Source: a virus
IMG/VR virus record: IMGVR_UViG_3300018080_000222
Coordinates: 1-54,119 of that record
Reading direction: 5' to 3' (one strand)
Length of the DNA stretch: 54,119 nucleotides
The translations under genes were made by a program, and so were the position numbers. Positions 31,058 to 41,000 of this stretch are shown one piece after another. The notes under the pieces were generated by a model that saw only the letters and a list, made by a program, of their open reading frames with translations, did no database searches and was not told the DNA's origin. Positions within the stretch are counted from its first letter, which is position 1. Each line of letters starts with the position of its first letter.

Positions 31058-34000
31058 TAGATGGTCCTCCAAAAACTAATGCAATATTTGTCCTCCCTGA
31101 GACCGATCGGATACGGGCCTTTAACCAATGTAGCCCGGTATTTGACCAGGTTTATCACCTGACGATCTATTATGGCTATTCTGGCCCTCTGTAGGTCCGG
31201 AGCGTTGTCAATCAATGTCTTGAGCTTAACTATTTCTTCACTTTTCTGTACCGAAATGCCAAACTTGGCCACATCGGTAGGATTCCATGTTATCAAACAT
31301 TTTATACACAATTCTGAGACTTCCTCCAGAACACCCCTTCCCTTACAGTACGGACACCGACGCCCATCTTCAAACGAGACAGGCCCTCCAGGTACGTAAT
31401 GACCGGACGATCTTTTCCTCACCGGATCATATTGGCAGTTGGGACAATCGGTTATTGCTGGTTCAAATTGCAGGGTGACATTCTTCCCTGCCTGGTTCAG
31501 CAAGGCATCAACCCTACCTTGATATATATCAATTATACTTGATGGTATTTGAATCGCAGCGGTAGGATCAAGAATGGGGCACGCTATAGGTTCTACCGGT
31601 TCATATCCATTAATTACAAGAGTAATCTCTCCAGAATGGGGAATAATGCCTGACCCCGTCATCACCAGAGGTATGTTACCACTGGTTGTTTCATGTCCAC
31701 CTATAAATAGTGTTGTATCTCCAGAGGTACCCAGGTAACCATGGATAAACAGAGTAATGTCGCCAGAAGGTACATCGTACCCACCAATAAATAATGGGAT
31801 ATCTCCTGAAGCACCAATATGACCACCAATATATAATGGGATATCACCAGAGGCAAGCTGGTATCCGCCTACGAATAAGTCCATGCTACCGCTAGTGGTA
31901 CTATGTCCTTCAATAAACAGTGGTATGTCACCGGAAGCTATAGTATGTCCATTGATATACAAAGGAATATCACCGGACGTACTACTGTAACCATTGATGT
32001 ATAGGGGAATATTGCCAGACGACAAAGTATAGCCACCGATGAACAGAGTTGTATCACCAGAAGCCCCGGTGTGGCCTCCAATGAACAGTGGGATGTTTCC
32101 CGACGCTTCAGTTATAGCCGCTGTTCCACCTATGAAGAGTGTTGTGCTGCCAGAAGTAGTACTGTAACCATTGATATATAAAGGTATGTCACCGGAAGCA
32201 TTGACGTATCCACCAATGAATAGCGGGATATCCCCAGATACCGAACTGTGACCATGGATGTATAGTGTTGTGTCGCCAGAAGTAGTATCGTAGCCCCCGA
32301 TGAATAGATCAACGCTACCACTTGTGGTTTCGTAACCTTGGAGAAACAGGTCTATAGAGCCCGAAGTAGTTTGGCCAACCCCTGTCCCACCGATGAACAG
32401 TGGAATATTCCCAGATGCAAGATTATGCCCGCCAACGTAAAGCGAAATATCACCTGAAGCTAGACCATATCCTCCTATGAATAAATCGACAGAACCAGAG
32501 GCTGGTTCGTCTCCATGGATGAATAACGGAATATTATCTGTACCACTTTGGCGTCCTGCTATATATAGATCAATACTACCGCTAGCAGATTCATCTCCAC
32601 CTATAAAGAGGGTGGTTTCGCCAGACGCAGAAGTGTAGCCACCGATAAATAATGGGATATCACCTGAACTACCGGTGTGACCACCAATGTATAGTGGAAT
32701 ATCTCCGGAAGCAAGCTGATGTCCACATATGAATAGATCAATATTGCCACTTGCAACACTGTATCCGTTGATGAATAATGGGATATCTCCAGATGCGACA
32801 GCATATCCACCAATAAATAGTGTAATATCCCCAGAGCTTGGAGAGTAACCACCTACATATAAGGGTATGTCTCCGGACGCCGTGGTATATCCACCGATGA
32901 ATAAATCTGCATTCCCACTTGTGGTATCATGTCCCTGTATAAATAGGTCTATCGAACCAGAAGTCGTTTGACCGACTCCTGTGCCACCGATGAATAGTGG
33001 AATATTCCCAGATGCAAGATTATGCCCGCCAATGTAAAGTGGGATATCACCTGAAGCTAGACTATATCCTCCTATGAATAAGTCGACAGAGCCAGAGGCC
33101 GGTTCATGCCCACGGATGAACAGTGAGATATTACCCGATGTCTCTTCGTGACCACCGATGAAGAGTGAAATATCTCCAGACGCAATGGTATAGCCACCAA
33201 CAAACAGATCAATCGAACCAGAAGCCGTAGCTTCTCCTTTGATAAACAGCGGGATATCGCCCGAAGATGCAACATGTCCACCTATGAACAAGTCGGCTGA
33301 GCCAGAAGCCGATTCGTATCCATGGATAAATAGTGGGATATTGTCAGTGCCACTTTGGCGTCCTGCAGTATATAATGGCAAGTCTCCAGTGTTCTCTTGA
33401 TATCCACCGACGTACAAAGGCGTAGTACCACTGGACGTGCCAAGACCTCGAACGAAGAGATCGCGGCTAGTCAGGCGGTGATCATCTGTGGCTACTTTGA
33501 TATCAGGAGTTTGTCCCGACGGATATGTAGCAAAAATTTCTGTAGTATCTATTGGTTGTTTAACATAACCAATGTCACTGTCCGGACTGCTATCGGTACG
33601 AGCGAAATATATCCACTGACGGATAGAATTGATATCTATTTTTTCGGTATTCTCAGGCAGATTAGTGGCGATCACCGTTTCGTTGCTGCCACCCAAACTA
33701 CGACGTCGTATGTCTTTTCTGTTGGTCGTAAGGTAATATATGTGGCCATTGTCCGGGTCTATGCAAATGTCATTGTAGTAACGGGACCATTCGGCCCATA
33801 ACAGATAAGGAGATGAGCCATCTAAATTGGATCGCCATACTTCGGCTCGACCAAACTGTATGGAATTTTCGATCCAGTATAATTTGTCATTGATGGAATC
33901 AATGTCGAACCCAGTTATTGTAGCTGGACCGCTTCGGTCGAGTATAACTATTGGGTCGGACCCATCGATATTGGCTCGCATAAACCATAGTGCAGTCTCG

Positions 34001-36666
34001 TCTACCCAATACAAATAGTCATTGTCTATGTATAATGGACCAGGATTGCCGCTGGTGATAATATTTCTAATAGCTTGAGTGCTGGCTTCAAAGCGGTTTA
34101 TCTCTCCATGAGATGATTCGGACCAAAATACATTGCCATTGGAATAATCAAGCCCCAAGTGTCTAGGATATGTATTGCTAATATCGAATAGAGTTGTATC
34201 AGATTGGCCATTCACATCATATAGCGCCACGAATCTTGATCCAGTCGGGTCATTGTCATCATAAATATGATAAATCGAATCTCCCGGAAGTTTTTTGTGT
34301 CCTTGGATGTATAGAGTCATATTGCCCGAACACGGAATGCCGCCACCCCGGACAAATAGGTCTACATCGCCACTGATAGGCTGCACGCCTTCGACAAACA
34401 GGGCAACTTCGTCGTTAGCCTCATCAACGCCACCGATGAATAGTGATATTGAGGACAAATTCGGGTCATTATTCACTAACGCTACGGTGGGTTCTGAGTT
34501 AGGATCGTCATCAACCAGAATCACCAATTCATCAGTGACTAAATTAAGCGAACCTATCTGGCCCTTATCTAATCCGTCGGGAGTTGACCAGAATAATTGA
34601 TGCTGATTCTGATCAATAACAATTTCGCCGATATATTGTGGTAAATCCTCAGCGACAGTGGTGACATTGCTGCCATCAAGATGTGACTTGAATATGGCTT
34701 TGTACGTTTGAGTTTCGGAATAATATAGGGCATCATCATCAACATCTAGGGCAACTCCACGATAGTACTGGTCTTCTTCTACTCGCAACAGTTCTAGGTC
34801 AGAACCATCAAAATTAGCCCGATATATCGCACCAGAATTGCTCGGGATGTTATAATTTTCAGACCAATATATTTTCCCGTTATCGACATCGATGTCGAAA
34901 TAACTGGTCACATTTGACCTAGAGAATAACGCCTGGGAGTTTTCTCCATCCAGGTCTGACGCCACAAACGATGCAGAATCACCATCCACCCAATAGATTT
35001 TTCCATTGGTCTCGTCTATGCGAAGACCCCACGGCGATCCGCTGGCCAAAACATCATAAGTATCGCCATCCCGTTGGCGGTAGACCTTAATTTTGTCAGA
35101 ACCCAGCTCTTGCCAATAAACATCACCATTAGTAGTATCGACATCTAACTTACGGGGGTTGGTATTGCCAATATCATACAGAGTTTCATCTACGTCTGAT
35201 CCTACTGAGTATCGGTTCAGGTTGGCATTGCCCATCGAGTCTGAAATATGATATAGTGCATTACCAGGATAAGAATCGTGGCCGTGCACGAGCATAACAC
35301 ATGACCCAGACGCTAAGCCATGGCCGTTTGTATATAGGGAAACATTACCACTGGTGGTTTCTGAAACTGAGCCCTTAGACCTAACCCACAGCATACTATA
35401 CCATGGACCACGATGGTCGCCTGAACTAGTAGTCAAATTAGCATCATTAATCGATCCGCCAGAAGCAGGTTCGCAAGTCCAGTTGTGTATATGTGCACTG
35501 CCCTTTGCTCCAATAACAGATTGTTTGTTTGGAGAAGTAGTGTTCGCAGGAAATGCGTCGTTCCAGAAAAATTGTCCAATTATAATGTGGATGTGAGAGC
35601 CAGAAGTTTCATGGTCGTGGGATGACTCGTGCGTATGATAATCACTAGACGAATCAGTATCACCAATCTCCGAGTAATCTGTAGTGATTTTAATTTGGGT
35701 ACTGGTTAAGTCTATGGTAGTGCCACTACCGTTGCATATCTCCCACCATTCCGTATCTAGGCTACCGGAACTGCCAACATACCCAAATATCAAACCAGAT
35801 GGAACATCACTGGTACCGGTAGTTTGCACACCAAGCAACTTAGTGTAGGCTGGCTCTAGCCCACTGGCACTAGCATCTGTCGTAATGGTACTACTTGCAG
35901 CACCTGATGTCGACGCAACTGCCGAAGCTAGTGTGTGGTGTACCGGCTGAGCACGTCCTGGGATAGAAACCCCTGGTGAAGTGTTGAAGCTTCCAGCTAG
36001 ACCACAATCAGTTATTGGGTGATTATGATCATCGGCATCATGCCCATGTAACCCGCTAGTCTCGTGTGCATGACCACCAGAGGCAGCATTGACAGTTCCA
36101 CCATCTTGACCAGATGCAGCACCAACTACAAATAGGCCACTTAAACTGGGATAGCCGTTTACTCCACTGGCAATGGAAAACCCGTCTGGAGGAGTTTCTC
36201 GGTCAGTAAACGCAACAATGCCGCTTGGGATAGATGATGTCTCACTATCCGGTTTAATAACAATTGCGGTAATGTGTTGAGGGAAAAGTCCGGATATAGC
36301 TGTCGTTCCACCCGGATCAGAGGTGCTATAGTCAATTGAAGCAGGAGCAATATCATCACTATAGTGGGTATGTATTTGATTCGGTGCTAATATCCCTCCA
36401 CCCGCGTTGTCATATTGATTTACACCAGTTGCAGGTCCACCACTATCACTATTTACCCAGTGAAAGTGAGTATCCGAGGTATGTTCGTGTTCCGGGATGG
36501 TGTGATAGTGTCCGCTGCCACCGCCAAAAACTCCACCACTGACGGCACCCTGTAGGGCTCTACCATCACCAGAATTATCCCTAGAAAATCCCGCAGGGAT
36601 ACCACTGGGTCCAGATTCATCATGAATCCAGATCAAGCGGAAATTAGAGTCAAATGTTGGGGGCAT
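31057..36666 (-). CDS. Giant fibre: tail-collar-like + two YWTD propellers + ~44 LFIGG repeats + connector domain (1869 aa)
   Basis: Domain order: residues ~50-70 and ~200-225 are His-rich (HYHTIPEHEHTSDTHFHW; GHAHETSGLHGHDADDHNH), flanking a phage tail-collar-like segment (TDRETPPDGFSIASG, LSGLFVVGAASGQDGG) that may bind metal. Residues ~470-720 and ~800-1060 are YWTD-type beta-propeller arrays (NGKIYWVDG, DGSDL). Residues ~1069-1685 are about 44 copies of a ~15-residue SGD-x-PLFIGGY repeat. Residues ~1692-1869 are the CxxCxGxG connector-like domain duplicated in the next gene. The layout suggests a very long fibre or whisker attached at the neck; attachment is inferred. Confidence 0.75.
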   Translation of the reverse strand: MPPTFDSNFRLIWIHDESGPSGIPAGFSRDNSGDGRALQGAVSGGVFGGGSGHYHTIPEHEHTSDTHFHWVNSDSGGPATGVNQYDNAGGGILAPNQIHTHYSDDIAPASIDYSTSDPGGTTAISGLFPQHITAIVIKPDSETSSIPSGIVAFTDRETPPDGFSIASGVNGYPSLSGLFVVGAASGQDGGTVNAASGGHAHETSGLHGHDADDHNHPITDCGLAGSFNTSPGVSIPGRAQPVHHTLASAVASTSGAASSTITTDASASGLEPAYTKLLGVQTTGTSDVPSGLIFGYVGSSGSLDTEWWEICNGSGTTIDLTSTQIKITTDYSEIGDTDSSSDYHTHESSHDHETSGSHIHIIIGQFFWNDAFPANTTSPNKQSVIGAKGSAHIHNWTCEPASGGSINDANLTTSSGDHRGPWYSMLWVRSKGSVSETTSGNVSLYTNGHGLASGSCVMLVHGHDSYPGNALYHISDSMGNANLNRYSVGSDVDETLYDIGNTNPRKLDVDTTNGDVYWQELGSDKIKVYRQRDGDTYDVLASGSPWGLRIDETNGKIYWVDGDSASFVASDLDGENSQALFSRSNVTSYFDIDVDNGKIYWSENYNIPSNSGAIYRANFDGSDLELLRVEEDQYYRGVALDVDDDALYYSETQTYKAIFKSHLDGSNVTTVAEDLPQYIGEIVIDQNQHQLFWSTPDGLDKGQIGSLNLVTDELVILVDDDPNSEPTVALVNNDPNLSSISLFIGGVDEANDEVALFVEGVQPISGDVDLFVRGGGIPCSGNMTLYIQGHKKLPGDSIYHIYDDNDPTGSRFVALYDVNGQSDTTLFDISNTYPRHLGLDYSNGNVFWSESSHGEINRFEASTQAIRNIITSGNPGPLYIDNDYLYWVDETALWFMRANIDGSDPIVILDRSGPATITGFDIDSINDKLYWIENSIQFGRAEVWRSNLDGSSPYLLWAEWSRYYNDICIDPDNGHIYYLTTNRKDIRRRSLGGSNETVIATNLPENTEKIDINSIRQWIYFARTDSSPDSDIGYVKQPIDTTEIFATYPSGQTPDIKVATDDHRLTSRDLFVRGLGTSSGTTPLYVGGYQENTGDLPLYTAGRQSGTDNIPLFIHGYESASGSADLFIGGHVASSGDIPLFIKGEATASGSIDLFVGGYTIASGDISLFIGGHEETSGNISLFIRGHEPASGSVDLFIGGYSLASGDIPLYIGGHNLASGNIPLFIGGTGVGQTTSGSIDLFIQGHDTTSGNADLFIGGYTTASGDIPLYVGGYSPSSGDITLFIGGYAVASGDIPLFINGYSVASGNIDLFICGHQLASGDIPLYIGGHTGSSGDIPLFIGGYTSASGETTLFIGGDESASGSIDLYIAGRQSGTDNIPLFIHGDEPASGSVDLFIGGYGLASGDISLYVGGHNLASGNIPLFIGGTGVGQTTSGSIDLFLQGYETTSGSVDLFIGGYDTTSGDTTLYIHGHSSVSGDIPLFIGGYVNASGDIPLYINGYSTTSGSTTLFIGGTAAITEASGNIPLFIGGHTGASGDTTLFIGGYTLSSGNIPLYINGYSSTSGDIPLYINGHTIASGDIPLFIEGHSTTSGSMDLFVGGYQLASGDIPLYIGGHIGASGDIPLFIGGYDVPSGDITLFIHGYLGTSGDTTLFIGGHETTSGNIPLVMTGSGIIPHSGEITLVINGYEPVEPIACPILDPTAAIQIPSSIIDIYQGRVDALLNQAGKNVTLQFEPAITDCPNCQYDPVRKRSSGHYVPGGPVSFEDGRRCPYCKGRGVLEEVSELCIKCLITWNPTDVAKFGISVQKSEEIVKLKTLIDNAPDLQRARIAIIDRQVINLVKYRATLVKGPYPIGLREDKYCISFWRTI
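31615..33470 (-). repeat. ~44 tandem 15-residue SG(D/N)xPLFIGG(Y/H) repeats
   Basis: Within the fibre gene about 44 units of roughly 45 bases follow one another. Longer near-duplicates exist: two blocks around 32360-32530 and 32965-33115 share long near-identical runs (both contain GTGVGQTTSGSIDLF and the following units), pointing to recent segmental duplication. Confidence 0.9.
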
Positions 36667-36667
36667 G

Positions 36668-36925
36668 TTATGTCACTTCGGGTTGTGCTCCCTGAATTGC
36701 CTTGTCTATCTGCTGTTGTAGCTCTATCTTATTAATGGTCTTTTCAATGCATACCTCCAAGCCATGGACAGCACACGCAACAGCCACCAAATCACCTTCG
36801 TGACGGAAAACAAACTTGTCGTCCACCATAGCTGCTAGCCCAAAGAAACGAACGTTTTCTAGCACCCTTACTGGAATTGGACTACCATTATCGTCGTTTT
36901 TTTCTGGGTCAATATAAATTTTCAT
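36668..36925 (-). CDS. Small head-tail module protein (85 aa)
   Basis: Starts MKIYIDPEKNDDNGSPI. Beta-type first half (VLENVRFFGLAAMVDDKFVFRH), helical second half (VACAVHGLEVCIEKTINKIELQQQIDKAI). It lies between connector genes and the giant fibre with 1-3 base gaps, so is surely translated. Role unknown. Confidence 0.55.
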   Translation of the reverse strand: MKIYIDPEKNDDNGSPIPVRVLENVRFFGLAAMVDDKFVFRHEGDLVAVACAVHGLEVCIEKTINKIELQQQIDKAIQGAQPEVT

Positions 36926-36927
36926 TA

Positions 36928-37149
36928 CTATCTCGATCCAAAAAGCAACAGTGCATCAATAACGTTTTGCGAACAACTATCCAGTATGCCACGATAATGA
37001 TTCAATAGTCTTGTTAATACTGTTTCATCCCCCATGGTGCTTCTCATCTTGAGCAAATACCTTAGACCATGTGCCGCTTCTAGTCCTTGTCCAAGGTTAG
37101 TCTCTATCGTCTCGATAATAGACTTGATCTCTGTATCGGAAAGTGCCAT
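36928..37149 (-). CDS. Small helical protein (73 aa)
   Basis: Start at ATG 37149 (MALSDTEIKSII), with GAGG just upstream and one base after the preceding stop; a longer in-frame extension overlaps the connector gene and is unlikely. Entirely helical (IETIETNLGQGLEAAHGLRYLL, LTRLLNHYRGILDSC). Head-tail module context; function unknown. Confidence 0.55.
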   Translation of the reverse strand: MALSDTEIKSIIETIETNLGQGLEAAHGLRYLLKMRSTMGDETVLTRLLNHYRGILDSCSQNVIDALLLFGSR

Positions 37150-37150
37150 T

Positions 37151-37690
37151 TTACCTCGTACTCCTTCTGCCTGTTGCGAATTGATCATAGTACCAAGATA
37201 TTGTATCAGAAGAAGTGCCGGTCGGTAGGCGATATGGTCCGAAGACTGCCTTACCGACACCTCCACCAGACAAAACACCCGCTGCCTCAAGAGACCATTT
37301 AAGTTTCTCATAAGCAGCGCACGGTCCTAACTCCAGTATATCCCGATACCCACGAAAACTAACGCTGGTATCGATCATACTATCTCCATCCCTAACCTTG
37401 ATTCCCTGGCCAAGAGCCTTCTTGAATTCACCCTGGTTCAGAATACACGCAGCCTTCAACGGAATCATCGCCATGAAAACTTGGTCTTCAGAAGTAACTG
37501 GATCAGGAGAAATAGTCAAGTCTTCTATATCATAGGTGTATGTGTAATCAAATGCTACCTCAGCATCGACCATTATACCAGCCGTAATTAGCACCCTCTG
37601 GATGTAGGCATCAGTATATGTCTGTGGGGTATCTATATCGCTCACGAGGACACGAACCATCAAAACCAAATCTGTTGACCAGGCCATCAT
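37151..37690 (-). CDS. Head-tail connector (adaptor) candidate (179 aa)
   Basis: Mainly helical 179-residue protein. The pattern LVMVRVLVSDIDTPQTYTDAYIQRVLITAG, then the helical IPLKAACILNQGEFKKALGQGIKVRDG and YEKLKWSLEAAG resembles gp6-like adaptor proteins that bind the portal (helical bundle with D....YTD..I...L..A). It lies after fibre-like genes in the head-to-tail order. Role assigned on pattern and position, not on an exact family match. Confidence 0.65.
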   Translation of the reverse strand: MMAWSTDLVLMVRVLVSDIDTPQTYTDAYIQRVLITAGIMVDAEVAFDYTYTYDIEDLTISPDPVTSEDQVFMAMIPLKAACILNQGEFKKALGQGIKVRDGDSMIDTSVSFRGYRDILELGPCAAYEKLKWSLEAAGVLSGGGVGKAVFGPYRLPTGTSSDTISWYYDQFATGRRSTR

Positions 37691-37699
37691 ACCCTCCCA

Positions 37700-38050
37700 T
37701 TAATTCTGAACAATATATGAAGACTTGTCATTAAGGGATGGCATTATACCATCCTTGCCCTCATTAGTGATCAGGATAAAGTCACCATCGTCCGTAGCAC
37801 CAGCCAATGACTCCATCCTGTAGGAATATTGTGCTCGGCTAGTAGTTGTTACGGGTAGGTTGGCAGTAGACCAGCTAAACTTACCGGTCGTGTCGATTTC
37901 AGTGCAGCCACTAGACGTCAAAACCTGCTCAACGCCACTTTGCCATACGGTTATCGTTACCGTAGCACCTGCTGCTAGTTCTCCTACAATTACTGGAGGA
38001 TCATCGACAGAATAGTGGTAGGTTCTGATTAATGATCCAGTACTTGCCAT
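37700..38050 (-). CDS. Small Ig-like protein, paralogue of the 1049-aa protein's C-terminal domain (116 aa)
   Basis: All-beta 116-residue protein (YHYSVDDPPVIVGELAAGATVTITVWQ). It aligns with the last ~115 residues of the next protein: SGCTEIDTTGKFSWSTANLPV versus SGCYAIGSTGRWGWSTSYLPV, and AQYSYRMESLAGATDDGDF versus QFFYRMVGNTGGVSDGEF. RBS AAAGGAGAG before the ATG. So a single Ig-like or fibre-tip domain exists both free and fused. Confidence 0.65.
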   Translation of the reverse strand: MASTGSLIRTYHYSVDDPPVIVGELAAGATVTITVWQSGVEQVLTSSGCTEIDTTGKFSWSTANLPVTTTSRAQYSYRMESLAGATDDGDFILITNEGKDGIMPSLNDKSSYIVQN

Positions 38051-38061
38051 GTTACTCTCCT

Positions 38062-41000
38062 TTACAGTAGGTATTCACTCTGTGACCCAGGATGGAACCA
38101 TCTTATACTTTCTGGTACATCAATCTTGAACTCGCCATCAGAAACACCACCGGTATTGCCAACCATACGGTAGAAGAACTGTTGACGATCAGTATTCATC
38201 ACTGGCAGGTAAGATGTTGACCAGCCCCATCTTCCAGTACTGCCGATCGCATAACATCCACTTGAGCCCAGTGACAATTCGGTATTAACCCCTCCGGTAA
38301 TGTTCCATATCTGGATAGTCACCGTTGCTGGACTACCGCTTACGCTTCCAACTAACTGTGGCGTATAATCAGCAGTCTTGATAAACTCTTCGGCAGACCT
38401 ACCCTGATATGTCCAGGCAACAGTCGTATCTCCGAAAATATACAGGGGTATATCTGCGTATTCTCTTTGTCCTGCTATGTATAGGTTGCCAGAAGCTGTA
38501 ATCAATTCGTGTCCTGGCACGACTAGGTTAACAATATCATTATTATATACACCAAGCTCTATGCCATCTGGATATTGGAGTCCAGCAGTTATGATGTCCT
38601 GAAGATTCGAACCGTCTAGATCGCATCTCTGCAATTTATCGGTCCCAAGATCAACGAAAAAGATATGTCCGTTAACCAAGTCGAGCGTTAGGCCGTGTGG
38701 GGTCTGGAGGGTGCCAGACGCAATAAGGGTCTCAATGCTGGTACCGTCCATGTTGGCCCGTTTGATAGTATCGTTACCAAAGTCTGTCCAGTACATCTTG
38801 CGATTAGGTAGGTCTAACTCCAGTCCTACCGGCAGGTCTAAGTCGGTATTAATGATTTCGACAAGATTTGAACCGTCTAGGTTGGCTCGATAAATAGCGT
38901 CATATATATTATCCACAAAATACATATGGCCACTAGCGACATCGAGACAAATACCCTGTACCCCACTTATGCCGGTCGTTATTAAGTCTGTTACTTCGGT
39001 ACCATCGTATTTTGATCTCTGCACCTTGTGGGCAGCAGCGTCAGTCCAGTAGAGTAACTCATTATCTGCATCAAATGCGATCCCACAGGGATTATCCAGT
39101 CCTGTGACAACTGTTTCAAGATTACCTCCGTCTAGATCGCATCTTTGAATTATGTCAGTATTGCTGTCAAGCCAATATACCTTCCCGTTAATCTCGTCAA
39201 CAGTCAAGTCTCTAGGTTCTGGAACACTACCGACCAAAATCTCGATATCCGAACCATCAAGGTTACATCTACGGATATTCTCGGTGTCTCTGTCTGAGAA
39301 GTACAACTTGCGGGTCTCACCGTCGTAGACATAGCAACCTTCAATAAAGCAATCCATACTACCAGGTGTTGGTCCCTGCCCTGCCGTATAAAGGTTACAT
39401 GTACCAGTCAAAGAAGCTGCCCAGTACGACGTATAGTTGGGCATGACATCATCGTATGTATCTTTCAAATCGTATAGGTTTCCGAGTTCTACGGCGGTAA
39501 GTTGACTAAAGCCGCTTCCACCCCAAACGATTACTTCGTCAATCCAGCTATCATAGTTATCGGTTCCAGATGCCATGATTGACGGAGCACTTCCACTACT
39601 GCTCAATACCGAAGCTGTGCCAGTATTTTGGGTACCCTGGTCAACCCACCCTGAACCATTAACAGATGTAGATAGTGTCCAATTAGTCCCTCCGGTATTC
39701 GCAAAATCGAATACGACAAAATGCTGCGAACCATCATTAACCGAAGTCATCAGATCAGAAATGCCAGAATCGTTCCATGTGGCATCACCGTCACCAAACA
39801 CAATGCTGCCACTGGTAACACCAATATTATAACCAGCATCGATGTACCACTCAGATGCTAAGACGGTTGGTTTCTGAGTCCAGAAAGCCAGGGTCAACCT
39901 ATCTGCATCCTCCAAAGAAGGATATACTCCTTGATCTGATGCGTAAATATGCGCAACACCACTAGTTAATAACACCTGTAAGTCGCCACGATCTTCCGTG
40001 ATATCATTGTCGTAAATTACGAAGCTAGTATTGCTCAGCGGTATAACTTGAATTTCGGTACCTTCGTCAGTTTCGTATGCCTCACTGACTATACCAGATG
40101 TTGCCGTTAGTCTTACTATCTGTGTCTGGATACCAAATGTGTTCTTACAAGTACTGACAATAAGGTTATTGCTGTTGAGAACATTCATGTCGCGGCGATC
40201 TGAATGCAAAACCTCAATCCCGCTAGCCGGGACACCACTGGTGGTTCCTCCAGTCAGGTAGAATTGGAATATTCTATCATTCTCATCGGAGATTTTCGAA
40301 TACATCGCGAGACGATTTGCCTCTACTCGCCTAACTATCGGTACTTCGACTAACGTACCCTCGCGAACGCTACCACTTGTGCCCATCGTAACGGTCAGGC
40401 CACTGAGACTACCTTGGATATAGCGACCAATTTCATCTGCGGCTGGTGCCTTTGGCGTGAAGAATGCTAGAAAATCATCGGAGTTAAACGATCCAACGGC
40501 CAGATATCTACTGTGATCAAGATCATCTATTACCACCGCAGAACCACTATCAACAGTAGTACCGCTAACAGCTAGCGCTCTCATGTAGCATTTGTTGTCA
40601 GTATTGCTTTTATTGGTAAGGGCATATATGCCCGAAGATGTCCCACTGACATATGGGGTCATCTCACACATAGTCATCTCGTATACAAAATTGCCATCGA
40701 ATTCTGTGGTCGATCCTTCGCTGATGGTAGTGCCATCAACATTTAGTACAGCCACATGTCCCTTATTGGGATCAGCACCACGGGTAACAATAAAACTATC
40801 ATCGGTGACCCTTTGTACGGCGACAGCATTGGAATATGTGGTATAGCTCTTACCGGCAATAACGGTATACTCATCCCCGGAGGTAGCCACATTATCCGTA
40901 AACTCTATGACTTTGGCAAAAAGGTCTTTGTTAAACCCAGTCTCTTTGATATAGACGCAAACATGTTTAGTGTCGGTTAGTTTGGTTGACCACAGGGCTG

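Noticed and set aside
31295-31310. TTGTGTATAAAATG inside the fibre gene as another late promoter
   Set aside because: It differs from the consensus, lies within coding sequence and could arise from codon choice.
31615-33470. CRISPR-like array because of evenly spaced repeats
   Set aside because: The repeats are in frame, vary at silent positions, encode a protein repeat and have no spacers.
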